From: Variovorax paradoxus NBRC 15149
Lineage (GTDB): Bacteria > Pseudomonadota > Gammaproteobacteria > Burkholderiales > Burkholderiaceae_C
Assembly (NCBI RefSeq): GCF_001591365.1
Contig: NZ_BCUT01000002.1
Location: 806,001-870,000, forward strand
DNA length: 64,000 nt
Direction: 5' to 3'
The stretch's first letter is position 1. Each line of letters begins with the position of its first letter. The position numbers and the translations under genes are program-made. Shown piece after piece: positions 51,448-59,659 of the stretch. The notes under the pieces were generated by a model. It had not been told where the DNA came from, ran no database searches, and was given only the letters and a program-made list of their open reading frames with translations.

Positions 51448-52605
51448 TCAGATCACGCGCCGGCCCTGGCGCCACACGCCGCGCACCACCGGGTGCCTGG
51501 CACCGTCGGCCATCTGGGTGATGCGCACCTGCACCAGGTCGGCGCGCAGCCCCGGCGCCAGGCTGCCGCGGTCGTGCAGGCCGGCCGCGCGCGCGGGGGC
51601 GCGGCTCACCATCGCCACCGCTTCGGGCAGCGTGCAGATGCCCTCGTCCACCAGCCGCATCACGGCGCTCATGAGGCTGCCGGGCACGTAGTCGGAAGAA
51701 AGGATGTCGAGCAGGCCCTGGCGCGCCAGCTCGGCCGCGGCCACGTTGCCCGAGTGCGAGCCGCCCCGCACCACGTTCGGCCCGCCCATGATGTTGGCGA
51801 GCCCGCGTTCGCGCGCCGCGCGCGCGGCCGCCAGCGTGGTCGGGAATTCCGACATGCTGGCGCCCTCCGCATGCGCCTGCTCCACATGCGCCACGGTGGT
51901 GTCGTCATGGCTCGCGAGCGCAATGCCATGCACGCGGCAATGCTCGACGAAGTGCTGGCGGTGCGGCTGGGCATAGCGCGTCTGCAGCAGCACGGCCTCG
52001 GACACGCGGCGGTCGAACTTGTCGTCGCTCCAGCCCTTCTTGCCGGTGTAGTAGACGCGCGCCACCTCGATGTTCTCCCACTGGCGCTGGCCCGGCGTGT
52101 GGTCCATGAGCGAGATCATCGACAGCCGCGGGTGCTTGCGGAACGGCTCGAACAGCTCGATGGTGTTGGGCGCCGGCAGCTCGCAGCGCACGTGCAGGTG
52201 GTGGTCGGCGCGCAGCAGGTCGCTCTCGATGCAGCCGTCGAGCACGCCGAGCAGCGTGTCCCAGGTGCTGCCGCGCAGGCTCTCGGGGTCGGCCTCGCCC
52301 ACGCCCAGGGCGTCGAACACGGTGGTGATGCCGGCGGCGGCCACCTCGGCGTCGTGCGCGAGCAGCGCGGGCATCTCCGCCCACTGCACCTTGGGGCGCG
52401 GCATCAGGTGCCGCTCCAGGTTGTCGGTGTGCACCTCGACCAGGCCCGGGAACAGGTAGTCGCCCTCGAGGTCGAAGGTGCCCGCAGCGGTCACGCCGCT
52501 GTCCAGCGCCTCGATGCGCCCGGAGGCCACCGAGAGCGCGCCCAGCACCACCTCGCCGGCCAGCACCATGCGCGCATTGGAAAAGACGATGGGTGCTGCG
52601 CTCAT
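51448..52605 (-). CDS. phnM: Alpha-D-ribose 1-methylphosphonate 5-triphosphate diphosphatase
   Basis: A 385-residue amidohydrolase-fold enzyme that removes pyrophosphate from the ribose-phosphonate triphosphate made by PhnGHIL. FPGLVEVHTDNLERHLMPRP carries the metal ligands (H-x-D), ASHDDTTVAHVEQAH and SSDYVPGSLM later ones. Its ATG overlaps the end of phnL by 4 bp. Last gene of the lyase unit. Confidence 0.95.
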   Translation of the reverse strand: MSAAPIVFSNARMVLAGEVVLGALSVASGRIEALDSGVTAAGTFDLEGDYLFPGLVEVHTDNLERHLMPRPKVQWAEMPALLAHDAEVAAAGITTVFDALGVGEADPESLRGSTWDTLLGVLDGCIESDLLRADHHLHVRCELPAPNTIELFEPFRKHPRLSMISLMDHTPGQRQWENIEVARVYYTGKKGWSDDKFDRRVSEAVLLQTRYAQPHRQHFVEHCRVHGIALASHDDTTVAHVEQAHAEGASMSEFPTTLAAARAARERGLANIMGGPNVVRGGSHSGNVAAAELARQGLLDILSSDYVPGSLMSAVMRLVDEGICTLPEAVAMVSRAPARAAGLHDRGSLAPGLRADLVQVRITQMADGARHPVVRGVWRQGRRVI

Positions 52606-53318
52606 GGCCGGGTGCTCCTGAAGTCGCCCACGTTGACGCGGCGGGTGGCCACGGCCGCGCCCACCTCGGCGTCGTGGAAGATGCCGACGATGGCCGCGCC
52701 GCGTGCCGTGGCTTCGCGGATCAGTTCGATCACGGTGGCCGTGTTGGCGGCGTCGAGCGAGGCCGTGGGCTCGTCCAGCAGCAACAATGGCTTGGGCTTG
52801 ATCATGTTGCGCGCGATGTTGATGCGCTGCTGCTCGCCGCCCGAGAAGGTGGCCGGCGGCAGGTGCCACAGGCGCTCCGGAATGCGCAGCCGCGCGAGCC
52901 AGCGGCGCGCCTCGGCGCGCGCGGCCTCGATGCCCGCGGGGTCGTCGCCCGCATCCTCGGCCAGCGGCTCGGCCACCACGTCGAGCGCGGGCACGCGCGG
53001 GATCACGCGCAGGAACTGGCTCACGTAGCCGATGGTGTCGCGCCGCAGACGCACCAGCTCGCGCGGCGCCACCTCGGTCAGGTCCACCGGGCCGGCCGGC
53101 GCCTGCACCGTGATGCGGCCCGCGCTCGCGCGGTAGTTGGCATAGATGAGCTTGAGCAGCGTGCTCTTGCCCAGGCCCGAGGCGCCGTCGAGCACCACGC
53201 ATTCGCCCGCGCTCACGCTGAGGTCGACCGCGTCGAACACCGGCAGCTCCAGCTGGTTCTGGTGGTGCAGAGTGAAGCGCTTGGCCACGCCCTGGAGAAG
53301 AAGCAAGGGGGTCGTCAT
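52602..53318 (-). CDS. phnL: C-P lyase subunit, ABC-type
   Basis: A 238-residue ABC-type ATPase of the C-P lyase system. DGASGLGKSTLLKLIYANY is Walker A, TFSGGEQQRINIARNMIK the signature and PLLLLDEPTASLD Walker B; YRASAGRITV and GYVSQFLRVIPRVPALDVVAEPL are PhnL features. It has no permease and acts with PhnGHI in adding the phosphonate to ATP. Overlaps phnM and phnK by 4 bp each. Confidence 0.95.
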   Translation of the reverse strand: MTTPLLLLQGVAKRFTLHHQNQLELPVFDAVDLSVSAGECVVLDGASGLGKSTLLKLIYANYRASAGRITVQAPAGPVDLTEVAPRELVRLRRDTIGYVSQFLRVIPRVPALDVVAEPLAEDAGDDPAGIEAARAEARRWLARLRIPERLWHLPPATFSGGEQQRINIARNMIKPKPLLLLDEPTASLDAANTATVIELIREATARGAAIVGIFHDAEVGAAVATRRVNVGDFRSTRP

Positions 53319-54106
53319 GGTTGGAGCACCGAGGAAACGAGGAGTTGGGTGTAGGCGTGCTGCGGATCGTCCAGCACCTGGTCGGTGAGGCCGGTCTCGA
53401 CCACCCGGCCCTGCTGCATCACGACCATGCGGTGCGCGAGCAGCCGCGCCACGGCGAGGTCGTGCGTGACCACGATGGCCGCGAGCTGCATCTGCCGCGT
53501 GAGCTGGCGCAGCAGGTCGAGCAGGCGGGCCTGCACCGACACATCGAGGCCCGAGGTCGGCTCGTCCATGAACACCAGCCGCGGCTGCGTGACCAGGTCG
53601 CGCGCAATCTGCAGGCGCTGGCGCATGCCGCCCGAAAAAGTGCGCGGCGTGTCGTCGATGCGCGCCGGATCGATCTCCACGCGCTGCAGCCAGTCGGCCG
53701 CGGTGGCGCGCACGCGGCCGTAGTGCCGCTCGCCCAGCCCCATGAGCCGCTCGCCCACGTTGGCGCCGGCCGAGACGTCCATGCGCAGGCCGTCGGCCGG
53801 GTTCTGGTGCACGAAGCCCCAGTCGGTGCGCGAGAGCAGGCGCTGCTGGGCCTCGGTCATCGCGAACACGTCCTGCAGGCCGCCGCCGCGCACGTGGAAC
53901 TGCACGCTGCCGGCATCGGGGCGGCTGCGCGCGGCAATGGCGTCGAGCAGGGTCGACTTGCCCGAGCCCGATTCGCCGACCACCGCCAGCACCTCGCCGG
54001 GCCAGAGGTCGAAGGAGGCGTCGTGCAGCGCCACGCGGTCGCCGTAGCGCTTGCCGACGCCGCGCACGCGCAGCAGCGGCAGGGAGGAAGCTTGCGCGGC
54101 GTTCAT
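53315..54106 (-). CDS. phnK: C-P lyase subunit, ABC-type
   Basis: A 263-residue ATPase related to oligopeptide ABC proteins. GESGSGKSTLLDAIAARSRPDAG (Walker A), FSGGMRQRLQIARDLVTQP (signature) and LVFMDEPTSGLDVSVQARLLDLL (Walker B) are present, with HDLAVARLLAHRMVVM. PhnK binds the PhnGHIJ core near PhnJ. Coupled to phnJ and phnL. Confidence 0.95.
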   Translation of the reverse strand: MNAAQASSLPLLRVRGVGKRYGDRVALHDASFDLWPGEVLAVVGESGSGKSTLLDAIAARSRPDAGSVQFHVRGGGLQDVFAMTEAQQRLLSRTDWGFVHQNPADGLRMDVSAGANVGERLMGLGERHYGRVRATAADWLQRVEIDPARIDDTPRTFSGGMRQRLQIARDLVTQPRLVFMDEPTSGLDVSVQARLLDLLRQLTRQMQLAAIVVTHDLAVARLLAHRMVVMQQGRVVETGLTDQVLDDPQHAYTQLLVSSVLQP

Positions 54107-55002
54107 GCGAGGGCTCCGTCCATGGTGGCCGCCGAATCGGCCGCGGGGTTGGGCGCGGCGGCGCTGTCCGCCGGCTGGCGCGACTGGCAGTAGTCGGAGT
54201 CGGAGCACACATGCATGCGCGCGCCCTGGTCGTCGGTGATCACTTCGTCGAGGAAGCTGTCGGTCGCGCCGCACAGCGCGCAGGGCGTGTCCCAGCGCTG
54301 GATCTCGAAGGGGTGGTCCTCGAAGCCCAGGCTTTCGACCGGCGTGTAGGGCGGCACCGCATAGATGCGCTTCTCGCGGCCGGCGCCGAACAGCTGCAGC
54401 GCGGGGTTCATGTGCATCTTGGGGTTGTCGAACTTGGGGATCGGCGACGGCGACATCACGTAGCGGCCGTTCACCAGCACCGGATAGTCGTAGGTGGTGG
54501 CGATGTGGCCGTAGCGCGCGATGTCCTCGTAGAGCTTCACATGCATCAGCCCGTACTCGGCCAGCGCATGCAGCGTGCGCGTGGTGGTCTCGCGCGGCTC
54601 CAGCCGCTGCATCGGCTCGGGCACCGGCACCTGGTAGACCAGCACCTGCCCTTCGGAAAGCTGCGCCTCGGGAATGCGGTGGCGCGTCTGGATCAGCGTG
54701 GCTTCGGCCGTGCGCGTGGTGGTGTCCACGCCCGTGGTGCGCTCGAAGAAGCGGCGGATGTTGACGGCATTGACGGTGTCGTCGGAGCCCTGGTCGATCA
54801 CCTTGAGCACATCGCGCGGGCCGATGACCGCGGCCGTCACCTGGATGCCGCCGGTGCCCCAGCCGTAGGGCAGCGGCATCTCGCGCGAACCGAAGGGCAC
54901 CTGGTAGCCCGGAATGGCCACGGCCTTGAGGATGGCGCGGCGGATCATGCGCTTGGTGCGCTCGTCGAGGTAGGCGAAGTTGTATTCGGTGGCGGTCGTC
55001 AT
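54103..55002 (-). CDS. phnJ: C-P lyase, radical SAM subunit
   Basis: A 299-residue enzyme that breaks the carbon-phosphorus bond. The cluster motif C-x2-C-x21-C is seen in CALCGATDS... MHVC, and a further Cys follows after five residues (CSDSDYC), the position of the thiyl-radical cysteine. IRRAILKAVAIPGYQVPFGSREMPLPYGWGTGGIQVTA is highly typical. The tail beyond the cluster is extended and Ala/Pro-rich. Overlaps phnI and phnK. Confidence 0.96.
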   Translation of the reverse strand: MTTATEYNFAYLDERTKRMIRRAILKAVAIPGYQVPFGSREMPLPYGWGTGGIQVTAAVIGPRDVLKVIDQGSDDTVNAVNIRRFFERTTGVDTTTRTAEATLIQTRHRIPEAQLSEGQVLVYQVPVPEPMQRLEPRETTTRTLHALAEYGLMHVKLYEDIARYGHIATTYDYPVLVNGRYVMSPSPIPKFDNPKMHMNPALQLFGAGREKRIYAVPPYTPVESLGFEDHPFEIQRWDTPCALCGATDSFLDEVITDDQGARMHVCSDSDYCQSRQPADSAAAPNPAADSAATMDGALA

Positions 55003-56093
55003 TCGTGGTCTCCCGCGCCGGCGGCGGCGCGCATCTTCCGCACGAGCTCGAGCTCGGACTGGAAGTCGACGTAGTGCGGCAGCTTCAGGTGCTGCACGAA
55101 ACCCGAGGCTTCGAGGCTGTCGCTGTGCGAGAGCACGAACTCCTGCATCTGCGCGGGCGACTCCACGGGCTCGCCGAGCTCGTCGGCGCGCAGCGCGCGG
55201 TCGACCAGGCTCATCGCCATCGCCTTGCGCTCGCAATGGCCGAAGGCCAGGCCGTAGCCGCGCGTGAACTGCGGCGGCTCGCTCTTGCTGCCCGCGAACT
55301 GGTTGACCATCTCGCATTCGGTGATCTCCAGGTCGCCGATGGAGATGGTGAAGTCGAGCTCCTCGGGCGCGAGCTCCAGCTCCACGCTGCCGAAGCGGAT
55401 CTCGCCCACGAACGGGTGGCTGTGCGAATAGCCGCGCTGCGTGGAATAGGCCATGGCCAGCAGAAAGCCCTCGTCGCCGCGCGCGAGGTTCTGCAGCCGC
55501 GTGGCCCGGTCGGCCGGAAAGCGCAGCGGCGCGCGCGTGAGGTCGACCGGTGCAGGGTCGCCGGGCGGCACGGCGCGGGTTTCGATCAGCCCCTCCTGGT
55601 TCAGCAGGTCGACCACGCGCGGCGTGGCCGCGGCGGGCGGCGTGGCCGCATCGGCTGCGGGTGCCGGCGCGGCCTGCTGCCGCCCCTCGGCCAGGAGCGT
55701 GAAGTCGAGCAGCCGCTGCGTGTAGTCGTGCGTCGCGCCCAGCACCTGCCCGCCGGGCAGGTCCTTGAAGGTGGCGGAGATGCGGCGGTCCAGCGCCATG
55801 CGCGAGGTGTCGAGCGCCACGCTGTGGCCCAGGCGCGGCAGCGTCGCACGGTAGGCGCGCAGCAGGAAGATGGCCTCCACCATGTCGCCCGACGCCTGCT
55901 TGATCGCGAGCGCGGCCAGTTCGGGGTCGTAGACCGAGCCCTCGGTCATCACGCGGTCGACCGCGAGCTTCAGCTGCTCGCGGATCTGGCGCACCGACAG
56001 CTCCGGCGTGCCGGTGTCGCCGCGGCGCTGTTCGGCCAGCAGCCGGTAGCTCGCGAGAATGGCGGCTTCTCCGCCCTTGACGGCAACGTACAT
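54999..56093 (-). CDS. phnI: C-P lyase core subunit, nucleosidase-like
   Basis: A 364-residue subunit that, with PhnGHL, replaces adenine of ATP by phosphonate. MYVAVKGGEAAILASYRLLAE opens the protein; YSTQRGYSHSHPFVGEIRFGSVELELAPEELDFTISIGDLEITECEMVNQF is the PhnI signature with several histidines and glutamates. A Pro/Ala-rich insertion at about residues 145-165 (AAPAPAADAATPPAAATP) is unusual. It overlaps phnJ by 4 bp and lies 1 bp from phnH. Confidence 0.95.
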   Translation of the reverse strand: MYVAVKGGEAAILASYRLLAEQRRGDTGTPELSVRQIREQLKLAVDRVMTEGSVYDPELAALAIKQASGDMVEAIFLLRAYRATLPRLGHSVALDTSRMALDRRISATFKDLPGGQVLGATHDYTQRLLDFTLLAEGRQQAAPAPAADAATPPAAATPRVVDLLNQEGLIETRAVPPGDPAPVDLTRAPLRFPADRATRLQNLARGDEGFLLAMAYSTQRGYSHSHPFVGEIRFGSVELELAPEELDFTISIGDLEITECEMVNQFAGSKSEPPQFTRGYGLAFGHCERKAMAMSLVDRALRADELGEPVESPAQMQEFVLSHSDSLEASGFVQHLKLPHYVDFQSELELVRKMRAAAGAGDHE

Positions 56094-56094
56094 C

Positions 56095-56727
56095 TCAAGC
56101 CTCCTGTTCGATGCGGGTGGTGCGCGGCAGACCGACGATGCGTTGCGGCGCGGCCAGGAACACGTCCACGCCGCGCGGAAACAGCGCGTGGTTCGCGGAC
56201 CATTGGGCGGTGAAGGCCGGTGCCAGGCCTTCCACGGCGATGGCGCTGCGGTCCTGGATGCCGGGGCCGCGCAGCGTCCAGCGCGGTGTGCTTCCTTCGG
56301 CCGGTGCGGACACGTCCATCACCTCGGTCACGTCGATCACGCAGGTGGCCGACTGGTCCGGATAGGCGTCGCTGCCCTGCGCGAAGGCATCGAGCGGCGG
56401 GCATGCATCGCCTTCGCCGATCCACGCGAACTGCGCCTGCGCGGGCGCGTCGACCAGCACGCAGCCGGTGTGGAAGCGCAGCCATGCGGCCGCGTCGCTG
56501 CCCGCGAGCGACGGCGACAGCCAGAGGCGGCAGTCGGGGTCGAGCAGCGCCAGCAGCAGCGCGGCCGAGGCGCCGTGCCCCTGCGACGGCACCTGCGCAT
56601 CGTGCGGCAGCTCGACGATGCGGCCCGGGTGCGAGAGCGCCTGCAGCGCCGAGCGGAACACCGCCTGGCTGCCGAGCGCGGCATCGGTGAATCCCGCGCC
56701 CAGGGTGGAAAGCATGTTCGCGTTCAT
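56095..56727 (-). CDS. phnH: C-P lyase core subunit
   Basis: A 210-residue PhnH, a pyridoxal-transferase-fold protein without PLP that forms dimers in the PhnGHIJ core. AALGSQAVFRSALQALSHPGRIVELP and LLLALLDPDCRLWLSPSL are family marks, and the C-terminal half has TLRGPGIQDR and NHALFPRGVDVFLAAPQRIVGLPRTTRIEQ. Overlaps phnG by 4 bp. Confidence 0.95.
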   Translation of the reverse strand: MNANMLSTLGAGFTDAALGSQAVFRSALQALSHPGRIVELPHDAQVPSQGHGASAALLLALLDPDCRLWLSPSLAGSDAAAWLRFHTGCVLVDAPAQAQFAWIGEGDACPPLDAFAQGSDAYPDQSATCVIDVTEVMDVSAPAEGSTPRWTLRGPGIQDRSAIAVEGLAPAFTAQWSANHALFPRGVDVFLAAPQRIVGLPRTTRIEQEA

Positions 56728-57242
56728 TCGGAATCGTCCTCGTCCATGTCGGCGCCGCCGGCTTCGCGCGCCACCGTGAAGAACTCGACCTTGCTGGCCT
56801 GGGCGCGTGCATGGCGCTGTGCGCGCAGCGCCGAGAGATGCGCACGCACGGGCGCCAGCAGCCGGGCATCGAGCACGGCCTGCTGCGCCGGGTCCTGCAG
56901 CAGCGCGTCGGCCACGGCCGCGAGCTGTGCATGGCGGTGCGAACGGCCGAGCACATAGGCCACGCCCACCGCGGCGCCCGGCCGCGGCGCGGTGCCGCCC
57001 AGGCGCAGCGCGCAGCGCGTGACCGTCACCTCGCCCAGGTTGAAGCGCTCGCCGGTGCCGCCGGCGCGGCCCTGCACCATCACCAGGCCGGTCTCGGGCG
57101 CACGCAGCCACTGGGGCGGGGTCTCGGCGTGGGGCGCGAGCGCCGGCTCGAGCAGCGAGACGGGCGCGCGCGCCAGCATCGCGAGCCACTGCGCGCGGCG
57201 CAGCGGGCGGGCCGCGGGTTCTGTGTCAAAGGCATGAAACAT
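56724..57242 (-). CDS. phnG: C-P lyase core subunit
   Basis: A 172-residue PhnG. RAQWLAMLARAPVSLLEPAL, PETGLVMVQGRAGGTGERFNLGEVTVTRCALRL and VGVAYVLGRSHRHAQLAAVADALLQD are diagnostic. First gene of the lyase unit. The ATG lies 20 bp after a PhnF-type dyad. A short acidic C-terminal tail (GGADMDEDDSE) overlaps phnH. Confidence 0.95.
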   Translation of the reverse strand: MFHAFDTEPAARPLRRAQWLAMLARAPVSLLEPALAPHAETPPQWLRAPETGLVMVQGRAGGTGERFNLGEVTVTRCALRLGGTAPRPGAAVGVAYVLGRSHRHAQLAAVADALLQDPAQQAVLDARLLAPVRAHLSALRAQRHARAQASKVEFFTVAREAGGADMDEDDSE

Positions 57243-57261
57243 GAGAGTGATACGCTTGAAG

Positions 57262-57273
57262 TTGTATAGACAA
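57262..57273. promoter_or_regulatory. PhnF-type operator between phnG and phnF
   Basis: TTGTATAGACAA is a near-perfect 12-bp dyad in the 75-bp divergent spacer. HutC-type GntR proteins such as PhnF bind dyads of this kind. It is positioned to control both phnG and phnF. Confidence 0.75.
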
Positions 57274-57317
57274 ATTCGGCAACTGACGCGAGCTTAGAGA
57301 GCGCGCAAGTAGGTTTA

Positions 57318-58109
57318 ATGACAAGCACGACGACGACCCCTGCCTCCGCGCTGGCTCCGCGCCCCGCCGCCACCACCACCACCACCACCGAACGCGCCGC
57401 ACGCGACAGCTTCTGGATCCGCATCGCGGCCGACCTGGCCGAGGCCATTGCGCGCGGCGTGTATTCGCCGGGGCAGCGCCTGCCCTCCGAGCACGCGCTG
57501 GCCGAGCAGTTCGGCGTGAACCGCCACACCATCCGCCGCTCGCTCGCCAACCTCTGCAGCCAGGGCTTGCTGCGCGTGACGCAGGGCAGCGGCACCTATG
57601 TGGAAGAGTTCGCGGTCGACCTCGCGCTGGCCAAGCGCCCGCGCTTCCAGCGCAGCATGGCGCTGGCGGGGCTGCGCGGCGCGTTGCGCGTGACCGGCGC
57701 GAGCACCGTGCGCGCCACCGCAGCGCAGGCACGTTCGCTCGCGGTGCCGGCGCGCAGTTCGCTGCTGCGCCTGCAGGTGATCGGCGAAGCCGAGGGCCAG
57801 CCGCTGCACTGCAGCGAACGCTTCTTTCCACTGCCGCGCTTTGCGGGACTCGAAGCCGTGGTGCGCGAGACCGGCTCCATCACCGCCGGCTTCGAGGCCC
57901 ACGGCGTGGCCGACTACACGCGCCACCACAGCCGCATCACGGCGCAGATGCCCGAGGCCGCGATTGCCGCGCAGCTGCGCCAGCCGGTCAGCCGGCCGGT
58001 GCTGTTCGTGGAGAGCGTGAACGTCGACACCGCGGGCATGCCGATCGAATACGCGAGGGCCTGGTTCGCAGGCGACCGCACCTCGCTGACGGTGGCGCAT
58101 GATGACTGA
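57318..58109 (+). CDS. phnF: GntR/HutC-family phosphonate regulator
   Basis: A 263-residue regulator. A Thr/Ala-rich leader (about residues 1-27) is followed by the winged helix (DLAEAIARGVYSPGQRLPSEHALAEQFGVNRHTIRRSLANLCSQGLLRVTQGSGTYV) and a UTRA ligand domain (FFPLPRFAGLEAVV, VLFVESVNVDTAGMPIEYARAWFAGDR). It diverges from the lyase operon and begins a plus-strand unit with DUF1045 and phnN. Confidence 0.95.
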   Translation: MTSTTTTPASALAPRPAATTTTTTERAARDSFWIRIAADLAEAIARGVYSPGQRLPSEHALAEQFGVNRHTIRRSLANLCSQGLLRVTQGSGTYVEEFAVDLALAKRPRFQRSMALAGLRGALRVTGASTVRATAAQARSLAVPARSSLLRLQVIGEAEGQPLHCSERFFPLPRFAGLEAVVRETGSITAGFEAHGVADYTRHHSRITAQMPEAAIAAQLRQPVSRPVLFVESVNVDTAGMPIEYARAWFAGDRTSLTVAHDD

Positions 58110-58827
58110 GGCCGTATTCCGCAGGCACCGCGCGGCGCATCGCTACGCCGCCTATTTCGCACCCACCATCGGCAGCGCGTGGTGGGACACCGGCAGCCAC
58201 TGGCTCGGACGCTGCGCGGCAAGCGGGCAGCCGCTGCCACAACCCGCCATCGACGGCCTGCCGCCCGCGCGGCAGCAGGCACTGACGGCCGCGCCGCGGC
58301 GCTATGGCTGGCATGCCACGCTGAAGGCGCCCTTCGCCCTGCCCTCGCACCTGGACGCGGCGTCGCTGCGCACCGGCATCCGCCACATCTGCAAGGCCTG
58401 GGAGCCCTTCGACATGCCGGCGCTGCAGGTGGTGCGGCTCGACGACTTCCTCGCGCTCGTGCCCGTGGTGCCCAGCCGCGCGCTGAACGCCATGGCCAGC
58501 GCCTGCGTGACCGGCCTGCACGCCTTCGCCGCGCCGCTGCCGCCCGCCGAGTTGCAGCGTCGCCGCGCGAGCGGTCTCACGCCCGAGGAAGACGCGCTGC
58601 TGCAGCGCTGGGGCTACCCGTTCGTGCTCGACCGCTTCCGCTTCCACCTCTCGCTGACCGGCTCGCTGCGCGAGGCCGACGAGGCCGAGGTGCAGGCATT
58701 GCACGACGCGGCGCAACGGCACTTCGGCGCGCTGCCCGCGCAACGCTTCGATGCGATCAGCCTGTTCGCGGAGCCCGAGCCGCGCGCGGACTTCGTGTGC
58801 ATCGAACAGATGGCGCTCGGCGCATGA
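58102..58827 (+). CDS. DUF1045 phosphonate-locus 2H phosphoesterase-like protein
   Basis: A 241-residue protein of the DUF1045 family, regularly found in phn operons. Two H-x-(T/S) motifs are visible, YGWHATLKAP and FRFHLSLTG, the hallmarks of 2H phosphoesterases. RYAAYFAPTIGSAWW is the usual start. The locus lacks phnP, the usual cyclic phosphodiesterase of the pathway, so this protein may take over that step; that is inference. The gene overlaps the end of phnF by 8 bp. Confidence 0.9.
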   Translation: MTEAVFRRHRAAHRYAAYFAPTIGSAWWDTGSHWLGRCAASGQPLPQPAIDGLPPARQQALTAAPRRYGWHATLKAPFALPSHLDAASLRTGIRHICKAWEPFDMPALQVVRLDDFLALVPVVPSRALNAMASACVTGLHAFAAPLPPAELQRRRASGLTPEEDALLQRWGYPFVLDRFRFHLSLTGSLREADEAEVQALHDAAQRHFGALPAQRFDAISLFAEPEPRADFVCIEQMALGA

Positions 58828-58888
58828 GCCCCTGCCCGGCCGTTCCGAAGGGGGCTCGCACCGCAGTGCGCAGCACGGAGGTTACCCA

Positions 58889-59458
58889 ATGAACGCCGCG
58901 CAGACCGGCCGCCTGGTCTACGTCGTCGGCCCCTCGGGCGCCGGCAAGGACAGCGTCATCGACTGGCTGAGGCAGCAGCTGCCGCAGGACGCCCGCGTGC
59001 ACTTCGCGCGCCGCACCATCACGCGCGCGGTGCAGCCGGGCGGCGAGCAGCACGACAGTGTCGACGTGGCCGCCTTCATGCGCCTGCGCGAGGCCGGCGC
59101 GTTCGCGATGCACTGGGAAGCCAATGCCCTGCACTACGGCATCGCGCGCGCGGAACTCGCCGCGCGCTGCGACGGCAGGACCGTGATCGTGAACGGCTCG
59201 CGCGCCTACCTGCCCCGGGCCGTGCGGCTCTTTCCCGAACTGGTGGTCGCCCACATCACGGCCGACGCCCAGACGCTGCGCCGCCGGCTGCTCGCGCGCG
59301 AGCGGGAAACGCCGCAGATGGTCGATGCGCGCGTGCGGCGGGCGCTCGACTTCCAACTGCCGCCGGGCATCGCGGCCATCGAGGTCCGCAACGACTCGGC
59401 ACTCGCGGACGCAGGCGCGCAATTGCAGCAGGCACTGAAGGCATGGCAGTGCCTCTGA
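58889..59458 (+). CDS. phnN: Ribose 1,5-bisphosphokinase
   Basis: A 189-residue guanylate-kinase-like enzyme that phosphorylates ribose 1,5-bisphosphate to PRPP. VYVVGPSGAGKDSVIDWLRQQL is the P-loop, followed by HFARRTITRAVQPGGEQHDSV and HWEANALHYGI, as in PhnN. GGAGG lies 8 bp before the ATG at 58889. Ends the plus-strand phn unit; a weak stem (CTGCGG/CCGCAG) follows at 59463-59480. Confidence 0.94.
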   Translation: MNAAQTGRLVYVVGPSGAGKDSVIDWLRQQLPQDARVHFARRTITRAVQPGGEQHDSVDVAAFMRLREAGAFAMHWEANALHYGIARAELAARCDGRTVIVNGSRAYLPRAVRLFPELVVAHITADAQTLRRRLLARERETPQMVDARVRRALDFQLPPGIAAIEVRNDSALADAGAQLQQALKAWQCL

Positions 59459-59659
59459 GCGGCTGCGGTAAAACCCGCAGGCAGTAATTCGATCAGCGTA
59501 GGTTGCGCATTCGGCACGTCGCCTTAGAACTTTCAATTTAAGCGACTCGCGAAAGTAGCGAAAGAACCCGTTCCGCGGCAGGGATGTCCCGCATGGAATC
59601 GATCGACTGAGGCGATTCTTCCAGCGTCTAATGGGACTCACCATGCAAGGAGTCGCCAC

